Position numbers and translations under genes: made by a program
Notes under the pieces: generated by a model
Seen by the model: the letters and a program-made list of their open reading frames with translations, nothing else
Databases searched by the model: none
Told to the model about the DNA's origin: nothing
Source: Epiperipatus broadwayi
Taxonomy: Eukaryota > Onychophora > Udeonychophora > Euonychophora > Peripatidae
DNA length: 64,000 nt
Direction of reading: 5' to 3'
Assembly: GCA_028023455.1 (NCBI GenBank)
Contig: JAQFVV010006203.1
Location: 14,362,348 to 14,426,347, forward strand
Shown: positions 48,568 through 59,190 of the stretch, piece by piece
Position numbering within the stretch: position 1 is the stretch's first letter
Layout: the number at the start of each line of letters is the position of its first letter

Positions 48568-49008
48568 GTATTTTCTTTCTAATTACATCTATATATGTCA
48601 CTTTTCGTAAGCTTACTCCACGAATTTGAGAAAACTGTTTATTTGACACAATTGTGAACTTAAAATTTATTTTCTTTGCCTGGAGAGGTCAAACTATTTA
48701 CTACAGAATTTATTAGTGTATAAATTAGTCCAATTAAATCTTCGGTGCAAAATACATATAATAGCATAATTGTGTGTGTGGGAGTTTTGGCAAAAAGAGA
48801 AAGGAGCAAACAAAGAAAAAAAGAAAACTGATATGAATCTTTGATTTAAAAGAGACACTAATTTAACTTAAGTAAATAATATATTTTTTTTATACATACG
48901 TAAATATCATAGCTATTAAATGTATATAAAATGAATGATTTTTTTTTGTTTTGTTTTTATGTTATGGGGTTTTTTTTTTTTTTAAATAAAAAAAAAAGAG
49001 AGTTAGAT

Positions 49009-49118
49009 CTACTGCCGGTAAATTTTACCACCAGCCCTGAGCAGAGCTAGTCCAGGGGCATTTCCATATGGTATTCCAGTTCTCCCAGCATAATTCTTAT
49101 AGAAATATGGGATTGGCG
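49009..49118 (-). other. Unidentified open segment, possible terminal exon or GC-rich repeat
   Basis: On the minus strand an acceptor-like CCTCAAG is followed by two bases and 35 codons ending at TAG (49009-49011). The peptide begins PIPYFYKNYAGRTGIPYGNA and ends GLALLRAGGKIYRQ. It is Gly/Tyr-rich and clearly less AT-rich than its surroundings. An in-frame TGA sits just upstream of the acceptor. It cannot join MYO19 in frame: it needs a one-base leftover and exon d leaves two. Palindromes near its end (GGTAAATTTTACC, TAGATCTA) and flanking A/T tracts also fit a retroposed repeat. I do not recognise it. Confidence 0.3.
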
Positions 49119-50029
49119 CTTGAGGTCATAAATTGATGCTCATAAATATCCTGGGGCAATAAAATGGAATAATTTAAGAATAGATATTCTTTTAAACCAT
49201 TACGCATATACGTGTATCGTTATATATACATAGACGCAATCGTAAAAAACTATATACATGCGTAATATATATATGGAAAACGGCAAATCCCGTTATAATA
49301 TATATATCAGACAGATGTCAAATATTCTAAGTGAAAATGTGAAAGATGTCACATACATTTGTTTCAAATAAATAGGAACATTATATTGACTTCTTTGGTA
49401 AACTTATACATATAACTTTAACAGCAAATTATTATATATATATAATTTTGTTTTTATACATATATATAATGAAGAGTTTGCAATATAATGGTGAATTTGC
49501 CATGTCCTATAGGTAAGATTCAAATCAAAATAAAACTGGTAAAATTTTTTCAGGTAACAAGGCAATTAATAAATATATATATCTAGCTTTTCTTAGCAAG
49601 AGAATGATACAAGAAAATAAAAATATTATAATCCCAATTAACCGGCAATTCACTAAAACTAGTGGGCAGTTCTTTTCCTTTCCATTTTCTTTTTTGGAAG
49701 GATACTGAAAAAAATCTCTGAACTTGCAGTTAGCTATTTAAGGCAATTTTTTTTACTAATTATTTATTAAGTATATAATCACCTCTGTGTACTGCTAAAA
49801 AAAAAAAAATAACATTAGGTAAAAATATAATTTGTGATAAAATCATTAAATAATAAATAAAACTAAAAATAATTTTCAAGTTACATATAAGCAGATGCCA
49901 TAGTAAATGGCAGCATCTGTTCAAACTTTTTATGAACTTCCAAACATTAAAACAATTGGTTATTTATTTTTACATGATTAAGCAAACTTATTTTTCTTTT
50001 ATTCTATATACTATTTATTATAAATGCAA

Positions 50030-50085
50030 TTTCTCCACTCTACTTTGAACACTTTTAGCAAAAACCTTTTATTGTACATATATAT
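50030..50085 (-). repeat. Dispersed repeat, inverted relative to 54558-54615
   Basis: TCCACTCTACTTTGAACACT, then TTTAGCAAAAACC and TTTTATTGTACATATAT, is the complement of 54558-54615 with few changes. The two copies lie 4.5 kb apart in inverse orientation. Confidence 0.8.
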
Positions 50086-50089
50086 ATTG

Positions 50090-50140
50090 TAACGGAAAGA
50101 AGGAAGACATTTGTAACGGAATGACGACCTTTGTAACAGA
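50090..50140 (+). repeat. TGTAACGGAA short repeat cluster
   Basis: TGTAACGGAA(A/T) occurs at about 50088 and 50114, with a third relative TGTAACAGAA at about 50140. It recalls an LTR end (TGTAAC) but no partner end or target duplication was found. Confidence 0.5.
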
Positions 50141-51261
50141 AATAATAATAAATTGATGGAAAATGATCCATTATTAACATATATGTTTATCTAATCTGTT
50201 ATTTGTAACAGTAAGTAAACATTGTCATAGTATAGATAAATAGATGAGTGATGAAATGAGAGTTGCCATAATTCAATAACCAAACACTAAACAGGATAAT
50301 GATATGCTGCAGCATTTCATCATTTGTAACCAAGTAAACCAAATGAGAAATGAATTCACTGTGTTAGCCAAAATACAATTTATAATTAAATAAGGATGAT
50401 GCTAACATATAAATAAGAATATATGCATATCATGCTCTATCTGGGTGTCTATTTCTAATTAATTAAATATAACATTATAGCCCGTTTGCAACTATCCTAA
50501 ACATTAATTCTGTCACATTAGTAATGAAATAAATAAGTTATCTCATTTCTCCATATAAAATAACAACAATGACAATTAAAACTATCATCATTAAAGATTT
50601 AATAATATCTAAATATTGGGGATGTCATTTGAACAATAAAACATATTGGCCATTGCCATCAAATAAAAGAATATTAAATATAGCAACTGAATAAAATTAC
50701 CCACTTGGAGATTCCTGGAGTGCATTATGCTTATCTCCCATACTAGGTTCTTTTAACAAAGAATCCTTCCTATTCTTCTTTCCAACCATATAAGACCATT
50801 CATGGTCACATGCACACACTGGTGCTATTCATGACAACTTATAAAATATATATTATATAAAGTTAATATTATGAAGTTGGAAAGGGATTATATCACTCTT
50901 TATTCAGTTTAGCTAAGTATATGTGTTTTCCCACGAGCGCCACTAGATTGTTTTAAATCTAGATAAATATCTGTTTAGAGTGTACTGAGTTCAAACTCAT
51001 TCGGTACATTTTTATCACACATGACTTGCATGACTAATAAAAAAAATGACATTCTTACATTTTATCTATATCGATAAAATTACAAGATCCCAATATTACC
51101 AAAATTTATATTATAGATCAAAGATTCTTATAGACATTGCTAGCTCATTTACGTATATTGATGAATAGACATGTATAATCCTATTAATGGCTTCCAAACA
51201 AGCATGTGAAAACCATTATTAATATTGATGGCCATTTAACTAGATTATTTATCACAATATA

Positions 51262-51355
51262 AAGGTAATAATGATGATGATGATAATAATGATGAATGAT
51301 AATAATAGTGATATCATAATAATAATGATAATAATAGTGATAGTGATGATACCAG
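51262..51355 (+). repeat. GAT/AAT low-complexity repeat
   Basis: An imperfect run of GATGAT, AATAAT and AGTGAT units. The minus-strand open frame here (poly-His/Tyr) is a by-product of the repeat. Confidence 0.9.
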
Positions 51356-52842
51356 CCATAGCTTATTAATAAACTCACAACAATAAATTTATCTTTATAA
51401 ACTTATAAGCACTTTTTAAAATCATCCCTTGTCAAAATGGGATTTAAATATTACATTCACTAGCATTTAGAAGTTTATGGTTATTTACTAAAATACTTTG
51501 ATAGTTAATACTAGGATTTAATAATACTAGTGATGATGACCGATCATCATGAATCTCTATGCATGATATTCATCTTTCTATAAATCTTTATTTACTACAT
51601 ATATTAATTATGCTAAACATTAGATTTAATGATTATAATTTATTAATGATGATGATGGCAATCATAACTCTTGTATAGTATTATTTGAAACATTTTAATC
51701 AATAATACGATATCCATCTTTGATGAGGATGATCATAATTCATGGACACAACCCAATTTTAGCTTTTCTACTATTGAACTATAATTATTAAAATTTGGTC
51801 ATTATCAAGCCTAATCCTTGAATATTTAAAGATAAATCAACATTCTAGTTCACTTAACCTTTTGCGAGCGCTTAATATTAGCAAGTGATTGCTCAATATT
51901 TACGAATGATGATTCTTAATAACTGCGAGCAATGATGATGAATTAAAATGATAGAATCAAGACAAGAAAAACACAACAATATTTTTTTTATAAGAACTCG
52001 GAAAACCAATTAAGATATATATAATTATATTTTATTAATACTATTACTCTTTCTTTCTTTTTTTTAAAATCAAATCAATAATTAAATAAATGGCTTATTA
52101 TTACATTAATTCAATACAAAAATTAATATAAAAGTTTATATAAGCACAAGCAAATAAACTTAATATATATTTTTGTCATTTCTGGATATTTTAAAATAAG
52201 CTGGCTTAGAAAAAATACATTCTATGGAATGCTTACTTAAGTCTTTCCTGACTTATGATATCATAAAATAAATTTCATATGTATCCTGTGTGTTTTATTT
52301 CACTTCCATTCATATGTAAGCCTTGCTTTATAATTTCTCATATTTAAACTATTTATATATAACCTATTCCTTGACATGTTTGTATAAGCAGTTACACATG
52401 CACACATTCGGTAATGTTAACATATATGTTTAAAATGTATACCCACAAATTACATATACAAAAATATTTTTGCAACCTTTTAGCAAAAGAAAATAAAATA
52501 CATGATATTAATTTTAATATGCAACAAGATAAAATAAAAAAAAACATTATAAATGCATATATTTATAGGTTGCTCATTATCATTAACAACTGAAGAACAA
52601 TTAAAAAAAAAAAACATTTCAACATTACAATAGATAATAAAAAAAAATAATAAAAAATAATGAAAAATTTAAGTTTAAAGATTTAAACTATGTTTGTGCT
52701 ATGTTGTGTGATATTGCAAATAACTATAGATAAACAAGTCTTTAATGTTTCTGTATCAAAAGAAAAATTGCTTTGACCAGTAAATTAAGGTTTACTTTTA
52801 ATAACTAAGAATAAAAATCTGTTAAAGAAAGTTCATAGTTAC

Positions 52843-52902
52843 CCGATCACTTTCACTTCTTCTAAATGTCCTGAGTTTGAATTTTCAGACTGCTTGTCTT
52901 TG
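52843..52902 (-). CDS. MYO19: MYO19 small exon, possible cassette encoding a loop insertion (exon d)
   Basis: This 60-bp segment is open only in the frame set by its neighbours: AG+C, then 19 codons (KDKQSENSNSGHLEEVKVI), then GG, completed by A from the next exon. The acceptor is CTTTCTTTTTTATGGAG and the donor GTAACT. The length is a multiple of three, so the message stays in frame with or without it. It would add 20 hydrophilic residues between the switch I strand (FIQLQF) and the GASIQTFLLEKTR segment. Human MYO19 has only a short turn there, so homology gives no direct support; the case rests on phase, splice sites and an open frame. It may be alternatively spliced or lineage-specific. 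Confidence 0.62.
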
Positions 52903-53703
52903 CTCCATAAAAAAGAAAGTTATTGCAGATACTGTTAAGATAAACATGAATCAATTGACTTGCTTGTTTCTTTAATTCTAAAATTATTTATTGTTGATTG
53001 GCTTCCTTCTACCATTTTAAAAAGAGCTATTATAAATACTTTTTAATAAGTATGTACTGGTGGATTTGCTTGTCTCTCCCATTTTTAAAAAAATAATCGC
53101 TGTAGACACTTTAGATGACTGAGGTAAACTTTAACAAAAATTTGATTCATAGCTTCAAATTTGGCTATATATGGATTTTATACATTTTCTCTTCCTCTTC
53201 CTTCCTCTTCTCCATCCATCCAAAGGTAATGAGCCTTTAATAGGCCAGGAGCCAGAAAAGAAGCATTTCATATAGCTTGTGTGGTTGGCTTCAAACTCTT
53301 TCATTTTGTTGGTTATTATTTGATTGGTATATGAGACCACAGTAGATTAGTGATTTTAACTCATTCTGTATTAATCAGGAAGCAGAAAAAAATGGTTTAG
53401 CAATGCAGAATCATGGTATTATACTCAGAAAAAATATGTTAATCTCATTTCATAGAATTGTCAATAACTTCTTCTTATAAATTCAATTTTGTTCCATTTT
53501 CCCTCTTTTTCCAATATTAATATTTCTGGGAATTACTTGTATATCCGCACATCTTCGTCTATTTTGACTTTATACAAGAGTCTTTTCCTTCTTTTCCCTT
53601 CTTCAATTTTTAAAGAGTGAAAAAAAAAAAAAAATCAAATCGCCCACTTTCCTTGTCTTTTTTTCAACATTAATAACGAGGAAAAAATTGAGTGAGAGTT
53701 ACA

Positions 53704-53789
53704 TCTCTGTTTAATAATAATGACTGAGTGAGTCTCTCAATTAATAATGACTGAGTTATATCTCTCTCTAATAATAATGACTGAGTGAC
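53704..53789 (+). repeat. Imperfect tandem repeat, three units of about 29 bp
   Basis: TCTCTGTTTAATAATAATGACTGAG is repeated as TCTCTCAATTAATAATGACTGAG and TCTCTCTCTAATAATAATGACTGAG. Confidence 0.85.
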
Positions 53790-54384
53790 TTTTAAACATT
53801 TTATTCATTTATATTGCCAATCTTTGGTCAAAGAAACTGACCACCTGCATATCTTATCTCGAGACAAAATAAAAAAATCAGAGTTTGACAAGTTGATGTA
53901 CTATCGCGATTTTACAAGAAAATTAATAATCACGCTTTATTACATCAAAGCACCTCTCTCTTTTAAAAAAAAAAATCTTAGATACGGATAAAAACAATAC
54001 AACAAAGCTGGCAATCTATAGTCACCAGCAATAGGTGTAAAAGCATTTTTGTGTTTATACAGACGTTTTCATTCTTTCACACTCTTTTGCACGTGTATAT
54101 TTTTTTTATCTCCTTATCTAATAATCTTAATCGCCTTATTTTACACTTTTCTGATCTACTCTATTTTAACAAAACGAAAGTTAAATAATTTAACACATTA
54201 TTTAATAAAATATATATATAATAAATCAATATTAAATATTATTACATTCTACAAAACTGCTTATTCATAATAATAAATATACATATAAATGTCTATATAT
54301 ATAAAAGAAACAAAAAATTTTTTTTTTCTTTTTTTGATTAATTGAATAATATGCATATCTACAATATATATATACACAATCTTA

Positions 54385-54615
54385 TGTGTCCTGCAGTCTT
54401 CTTCAGAGCTATCATATAATGAACAAAATAAAATACATAACTATATAAATAATACCATATAAAATGTAAACAATAGTTATGTATTTTATTTTATTTTGTT
54501 CATTATATCATAGCTCTGAAAAGATTGCAGGACAGTTGAAATGTAAGATTATATATGCATATATGTACAATAAAAGGTTTTTGCTAAAAGTGTTCAAAGT
54601 AGAGTGGATAAATTG
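54385..54615. mobile_element. Foldback element plus dispersed repeat
   Basis: CTGCAGTCTTCTTCAGAGCT with ATCATATAATGAACAAAATAAAATACATAAC (54391-54442) pairs with GTTATGTATTTTATTTTATT...ATATCATAGCTCTGAAAAGATTGCAG (54475-54529). The loop is about 32 bp. The following segment 54558-54615 is the inverse copy of 50030-50085, so the two loci share a family and this one carries the extra hairpin. Confidence 0.8.
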
Positions 54616-55026
54616 CTTCTATATAAGATATTACAACAAAATAAAGGAAGTAGTGAATTTGGTATTACTTATTATCTTAATATCATTTTCTTTCCATTTC
54701 TATCAAATATGGTTAATGACCATAAATATTTTTGACATTAAAACAACCATATATATGTATGATAAAATCTCTGCTCAAAAGGAGGTAGAGTATCTAGCCA
54801 TCAGAGTAATAAACCAAGTAGTAACATTTATTCTTTAATGTACTTGCCACCCATTTAATATAATTTATTGTAGAGTCTCCATTTTAGTTACAGCACAAAC
54901 TTTAATAAGTCTTATATCAATAAAATTAAATTATTTATTTTTACTTTTTAGGAATCATGTCTGGTATTTAATATTAAAGTATATTAATAAAAGTTATATA
55001 TACAAATTTTAAAAAAATATTCTTAC

Positions 55027-55164
55027 CTGCAGAACTGTAGCTGAATGAATTTTCCAAATCGGCTGCTATTATGATTATGAATAGTTGCTGCATTACCAAA
55101 AGCTTCCAAAATTGGTGTAGACTGCAGAATTCTTTGCTCTATTTTACCAGCATTCTTGCACTTA
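55027..55164 (-). CDS. MYO19: MYO19 exon with switch I (exon c)
   Basis: The 138-bp exon has one leading base, 45 codons and a trailing AG. It carries [18 protein letters not shown], the conserved helix leading into the nucleotide pocket, and then [24 protein letters not shown] is switch I, whose Ser, Ser and Arg contact Mg-ATP. All key residues are intact, so the pocket appears catalytically competent. The acceptor is TTTTATTGTAG and the donor GTAAGA. In human MYO19 the corresponding segment is IEQRILNSNPVMEAFGNA...NSSRFGKF. The trailing AG joins exon 52843-52902 in frame (AG+C, Ser). It could also join the exon ending at 38275 directly (AG+A, Arg), so the next exon may be a cassette. Confidence 0.93.
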
Positions 55165-55600
55165 CTACAATAAAAAGTTAATGGCTGCTTCACAGAGAAT
55201 TATCAAATATAAAATATTTAGAAAATCTTTTACTAAATAAGAATAGTTATCTATTTATTTGCTCTTATACATTATAAATATATATTTTTTAAAATGTTTT
55301 GATTCTGCTAAAAAAAATAAGATCAGTTCTTACTTTTTGTTATTCACAATATTTACATGTTTTTTCTTATTTACTTATAAAAAGCATAAGATTTAAATGA
55401 AAGAAAAACTAGAACTAGTTTTAATTAATGAAAGGTTTCAAATAATCAAACATTTAATCAAAAATTATCTTATTAAAATAAAGGATATATAAATAAAAAT
55501 ACGACAAAAAAAATGCAAGATAAACTTAGTTTTAAAAAAAAGATCACAAACTATCAGCAAAACTAGTGAAAGATTAAAATAAAGAACTATTAAATATAAA

Positions 55601-55642
55601 ACTTTGGCTAATAATAAGTGAACTTTGGCTAATAATAAGTGA
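55601..55642 (+). repeat. 21-bp perfect tandem duplication
   Basis: ACTTTGGCTAATAATAAGTG plus A occurs twice in a row. Confidence 0.9.
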
Positions 55643-56317
55643 ATACTACTTAATACTTATAATACATTTATAACATACTAGACAAAGTATTTATTCTATA
55701 TTGTTTTAATAATTGATAACAATTTTTTTTTGACTATCCATTTGCATATCTACTACAACTGAGTTTGAATTGGGGCTAACTAAACTTGACAATTTTTATG
55801 ACAGACTTGGAATTTTTTTTTCAGGTAACCAATCCATAACCGATATGACTAGAAGCTAACCATCTATTATTGGTCAGTCATTAAGTATCTAGATATTGTT
55901 AGTTAGAAGGTAAAATAATGATAGAAAATTGCTCAAAGTCATGATCATTCAGAAATTAATGTCTGGTAGGTATTGTATTCTTTTTCCCTGTGCTTCTATG
56001 AAAATTGTTAGGAAAAACTTCGTCTTGCAGTAGGATATTTAAAAACGATTTTACTATTAAGTTTACTTGTTAATTGTTTTAGTTATGAAGAGGTTGTGAT
56101 TTCAGTATGTCCAGAAATATAATGCTCTTGATGAAGTTATTTAACGTAAACATTAACTTATCAAAATTTTACTTTTATTGAAATCAATAACAATTTTATC
56201 AATTATTATAAATAAGATCATTCAATATTTTTAACAGACATATCAATTGCTCAGCAAATGTTTTCTCTAAGTCCATAAAGAAATAATTTAATCATTCTTA
56301 AAGAATGAAGACATATT

Positions 56318-56440
56318 GCCGGGCATAATTTGCTGCATTAGTAGAGTGGCAGACTCTAGAGATGATATTTCATGGATCACAATTCAGTTCTGTCAATTTT
56401 GGCGAATGTGAACAATAAATTATTTGATTATTATACAGAT
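56318..56440 (+). mobile_element. Possible SINE fragment
   Basis: GCATTAGTAGAGTGGCAGAC resembles an A box and CACAATTCAGTTCTG a weak B box about 40 bp later. Low support. Confidence 0.3.
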
Positions 56441-59137
56441 TGATTTTATTAGTGATGTTAGCTTGGTAACATTTGCTATGTGAAATAAGTAATTTCTAGT
56501 TAGTAAAATGAACTGTCTGATTAACAAATTAATTAAGTTTTTAAATTTTGTATTTAGAATGTTTGAGATTTGGTTTTGTTTTCATAACCATTTTTTTTTT
56601 TTTTTAGTTTTCTGCTTATTTAACACAATCAAAAAGAAACAAATAATTAAAAATGAGCAGAAAAACCAAGAAAACATCCATAAAAACAAAATCTCAAAGA
56701 TCCTACATGTAAAAATCTAACAAACTTAATTATCTTGATAGACAAAGAAACTCTGCTAATTAGAAATTCCTTATTTCAAGTAATAAGTGATACCAAGATA
56801 ATTTCAGTTATCAATTGAAACCAGTCAGTAATTTTTAGTTACTAGGGAAAATATCTTAATTAACTTAATAAACATTTCTAGAAAAGTTGAAAAAAATCAC
56901 AGTGAACTGAAAATTTTTTTATTCTGTTGTTGTCTACCAGAGATTTCTTAGATTGAACGGATGAAAATTTTCAGGGTTTAAATCTGCAAAATGTACAATA
57001 TACTTGCTAGGGTATGTTAAATTCTGTGGTCAAAAGCAGAGGAGTCAGTAAAGTTACTATGATCAAATTATTCACAAGCATTTACAATCTCAATTTTAGA
57101 ACAACATCATAAATCATCTTACTTTCTTTTTTATCATAAAGAGTGATTCAAGCTTAGAAGCTGCATACCAAGATAGAATCTGCCCATATCAATACTATTT
57201 TTAAAATTACAAAGTTTGAAAATACACCTGTAGAATGAATTTGCAAACTGACTGCTAATAATGAAGAAATCAAAATTTATAAGTAACAACTTCAGAAAAC
57301 TGGCACATCAGAAATGCATTTGATGCTTTTATTTAATAAAATTTAAAATAGATAAGAACCAAGTTTGTGCATTTAAGAAGAAATGTCAAAACCATAATAT
57401 CTTTTGATGATCTTATGCTTTTATGTATTGAAAAATAGCAATGTTATTGTATATTAATATTGTAGAACCAGGAAATAATGTAACTGAGATGAACCAATGT
57501 AAAGGTTTCAAGCATTAATTAAAGCTAATTACATTGACAACTTACATGATAGTTAATTAATTTCACAATATATTAAGGCTAGTGAGATTACAGATGTTAC
57601 TTTGTTACTTAATAATAACCAGTTAAACAATAGAAATGCTTGACTTGTTCTCAATAAAATCTATATCATTTTAAGTCATCGTAACTTGTCTCATGAAAGG
57701 TCAACATTATTTACCACCAGGAGCTTCCCAATCAGTTTATGGGTATCTTACTACATTTGACAAATTTGTAATATGAGTTATTAATCTGAACAGATTAATT
57801 ATTGTTTTGTTAAAAACCTATAATGAAAAACTTACTAACAATTCTAGCAAGTGATTACTCTCAAATGGACCATAGCTTTGACAGACAATTCTCCTACCAT
57901 AAATATAAACAATAATGGATTCAGTGATTTGTTTGTTGGTCAATTTGTTATCTAAACCTGATTCTATAGAATAAGTCCACAGCAATTCTCTTTCTTACAT
58001 CATTATTATCTTTCTTCATCTCTTTTCTCTCTGTCCATATTTACAAATATTTTGTGCATTCATAAAATTACCTTTTTTGACATTATATCCATGGCATCTT
58101 TTCAATTCATTTTTGTAATATTAACATTCTTTTTCCCAATTTAAAATATTATAACATTCTTATTTATTTTTTCACTTTTGTCTATAGAAAGTTTCCAGAA
58201 CGAACAAATAATACAATGAACATGGATACAAATGCTACAATGATTGCTATTGGTTAAAATCACATGCACATGTGCAAAATGACTCATAATCGTTCCATAT
58301 TTATTAGAGTGCCAAACATTTTTGTCACATTTCTTACAGCTTAATTAATAATTTATTTATTTCCTTTATTTGTGCATTTAAATATTTAGTACTGAAATTA
58401 AGATACTATATATATATATATTTTAATATTCTAAGACCACACATAGTTTTAGCCATGAGCTAAAAAAACTAGATAGAAAGCTTATTAAATTAGATATTAA
58501 GAAAAAAATAATTTTCATATCATTGGTGTCTTTTTATGATTTTATTAGGATAAGTTTGTACTTTTAATAGTTATAGTTTTCACTATAAAATATTTATACT
58601 TTTCAAATTTAAGTAAAAAGTGTATAAAAAAAGTTAATGAGAAATCTTTTAAATTAACTTTTTCTCAGTGACTACACAAAGAACGTTTTCAGAACTACAT
58701 TTGATAACATCGATTTATTTATATTAAGATTATTAATACTTTTTTTTATATTTTAAAAGTTCAATTGTTTATATTTTCCAAATTTGCACGGACAGGAAAA
58801 AGTTAAATAAATAAATTTTATATTGTTTTCACATTTATATTTCTTGCTTTTAAATGATTATATTGGATGATAACAATGTCCTAGATTGTGGACTTGGAAT
58901 GTGCTTGCTAAATATATGCATCTCAATGTATTGTATTATAAGATAGAATGAAAAGATATTATAACAAATGAGCTGCTGAAATCAATCATATTCGTTGAAG
59001 CAGACCCCACTGCAATTGTTTGCAATTTAGGACTTCCATTAAGGATTTTTTTTAAAGGTGCATTGAAAATTAATTTTAAATTATAATACTTTGAATATCA
59101 AATGACAAAGATATATATATATATATATATGACTTAC

Positions 59138-59190
59138 CTCAGACTAGATATAGTTGTCAAATATTTGATAAGAAATCTAGCAGAATAAGT
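59138..59190 (-). CDS. MYO19: MYO19 exon after the P-loop (exon b)
   Basis: This 53-bp exon begins in phase 0 with ACT, the threonine that completes GESGAGKT. It encodes TYSARFLIKYLTTISSL plus AG of a split serine codon. It is the helix after the P-loop, matching TWTSRCLMKFYAVVA in human MYO19. The acceptor follows a run of T (TTTTTTTTAG) and the donor is GTAAGTC. The split codon is completed by the T that opens the exon at 55164, which fixes that boundary. An (AT)n run lies directly beyond the donor at 59111-59130. Confidence 0.9.

Larger units (their letters stand above)
38276..52842 (-). other. MYO19 intron between exons d and e (largest)
   Basis: This 14.6-kb intron holds the MITE at 38305, a run of four hairpins (41301-41488), a truncated LTR element (43502 to about 45000), a SINE, GC-richer patches at 48290-48567 and 49009-49160, and repeats at 50 kb. 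The stretches 38700-41290, 41500-43490, 45550-48280 and 50100-52840 contain AT-rich DNA and short repeats with nothing I can support as a gene. Confidence 0.8.
52903..55026 (-). other. MYO19 intron between exons c and d
   Basis: A 2.1-kb intron with a tandem repeat (53704-53789) and a foldback element (54385-54535). Short open frames at 53155-53340, 53785-53991, 54049-54270 and 54479-54838 are AT-driven and unsupported. Confidence 0.75.
55165..59137 (-). other. MYO19 intron between exons b and c
   Basis: A 4.0-kb intron. It holds a 21-bp tandem duplication at 55601, weak tRNA-like segments near 55740 and 56330, and AT-rich DNA. I see nothing supportable from 56500 to 59100. Confidence 0.85.

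Noticed and set aside
51184-51378. His/Tyr-rich frame
   Set aside because: A by-product of the GAT/AAT repeat.
53155-53340. 61-codon minus-strand frame as a MYO19 exon
   Set aside because: No similarity to the expected motor segment and no matching phase with the neighbouring exons.
54479-54838. 119-codon plus-strand frame
   Set aside because: It begins inside a foldback repeat, is AT-driven in composition and shows no motif.
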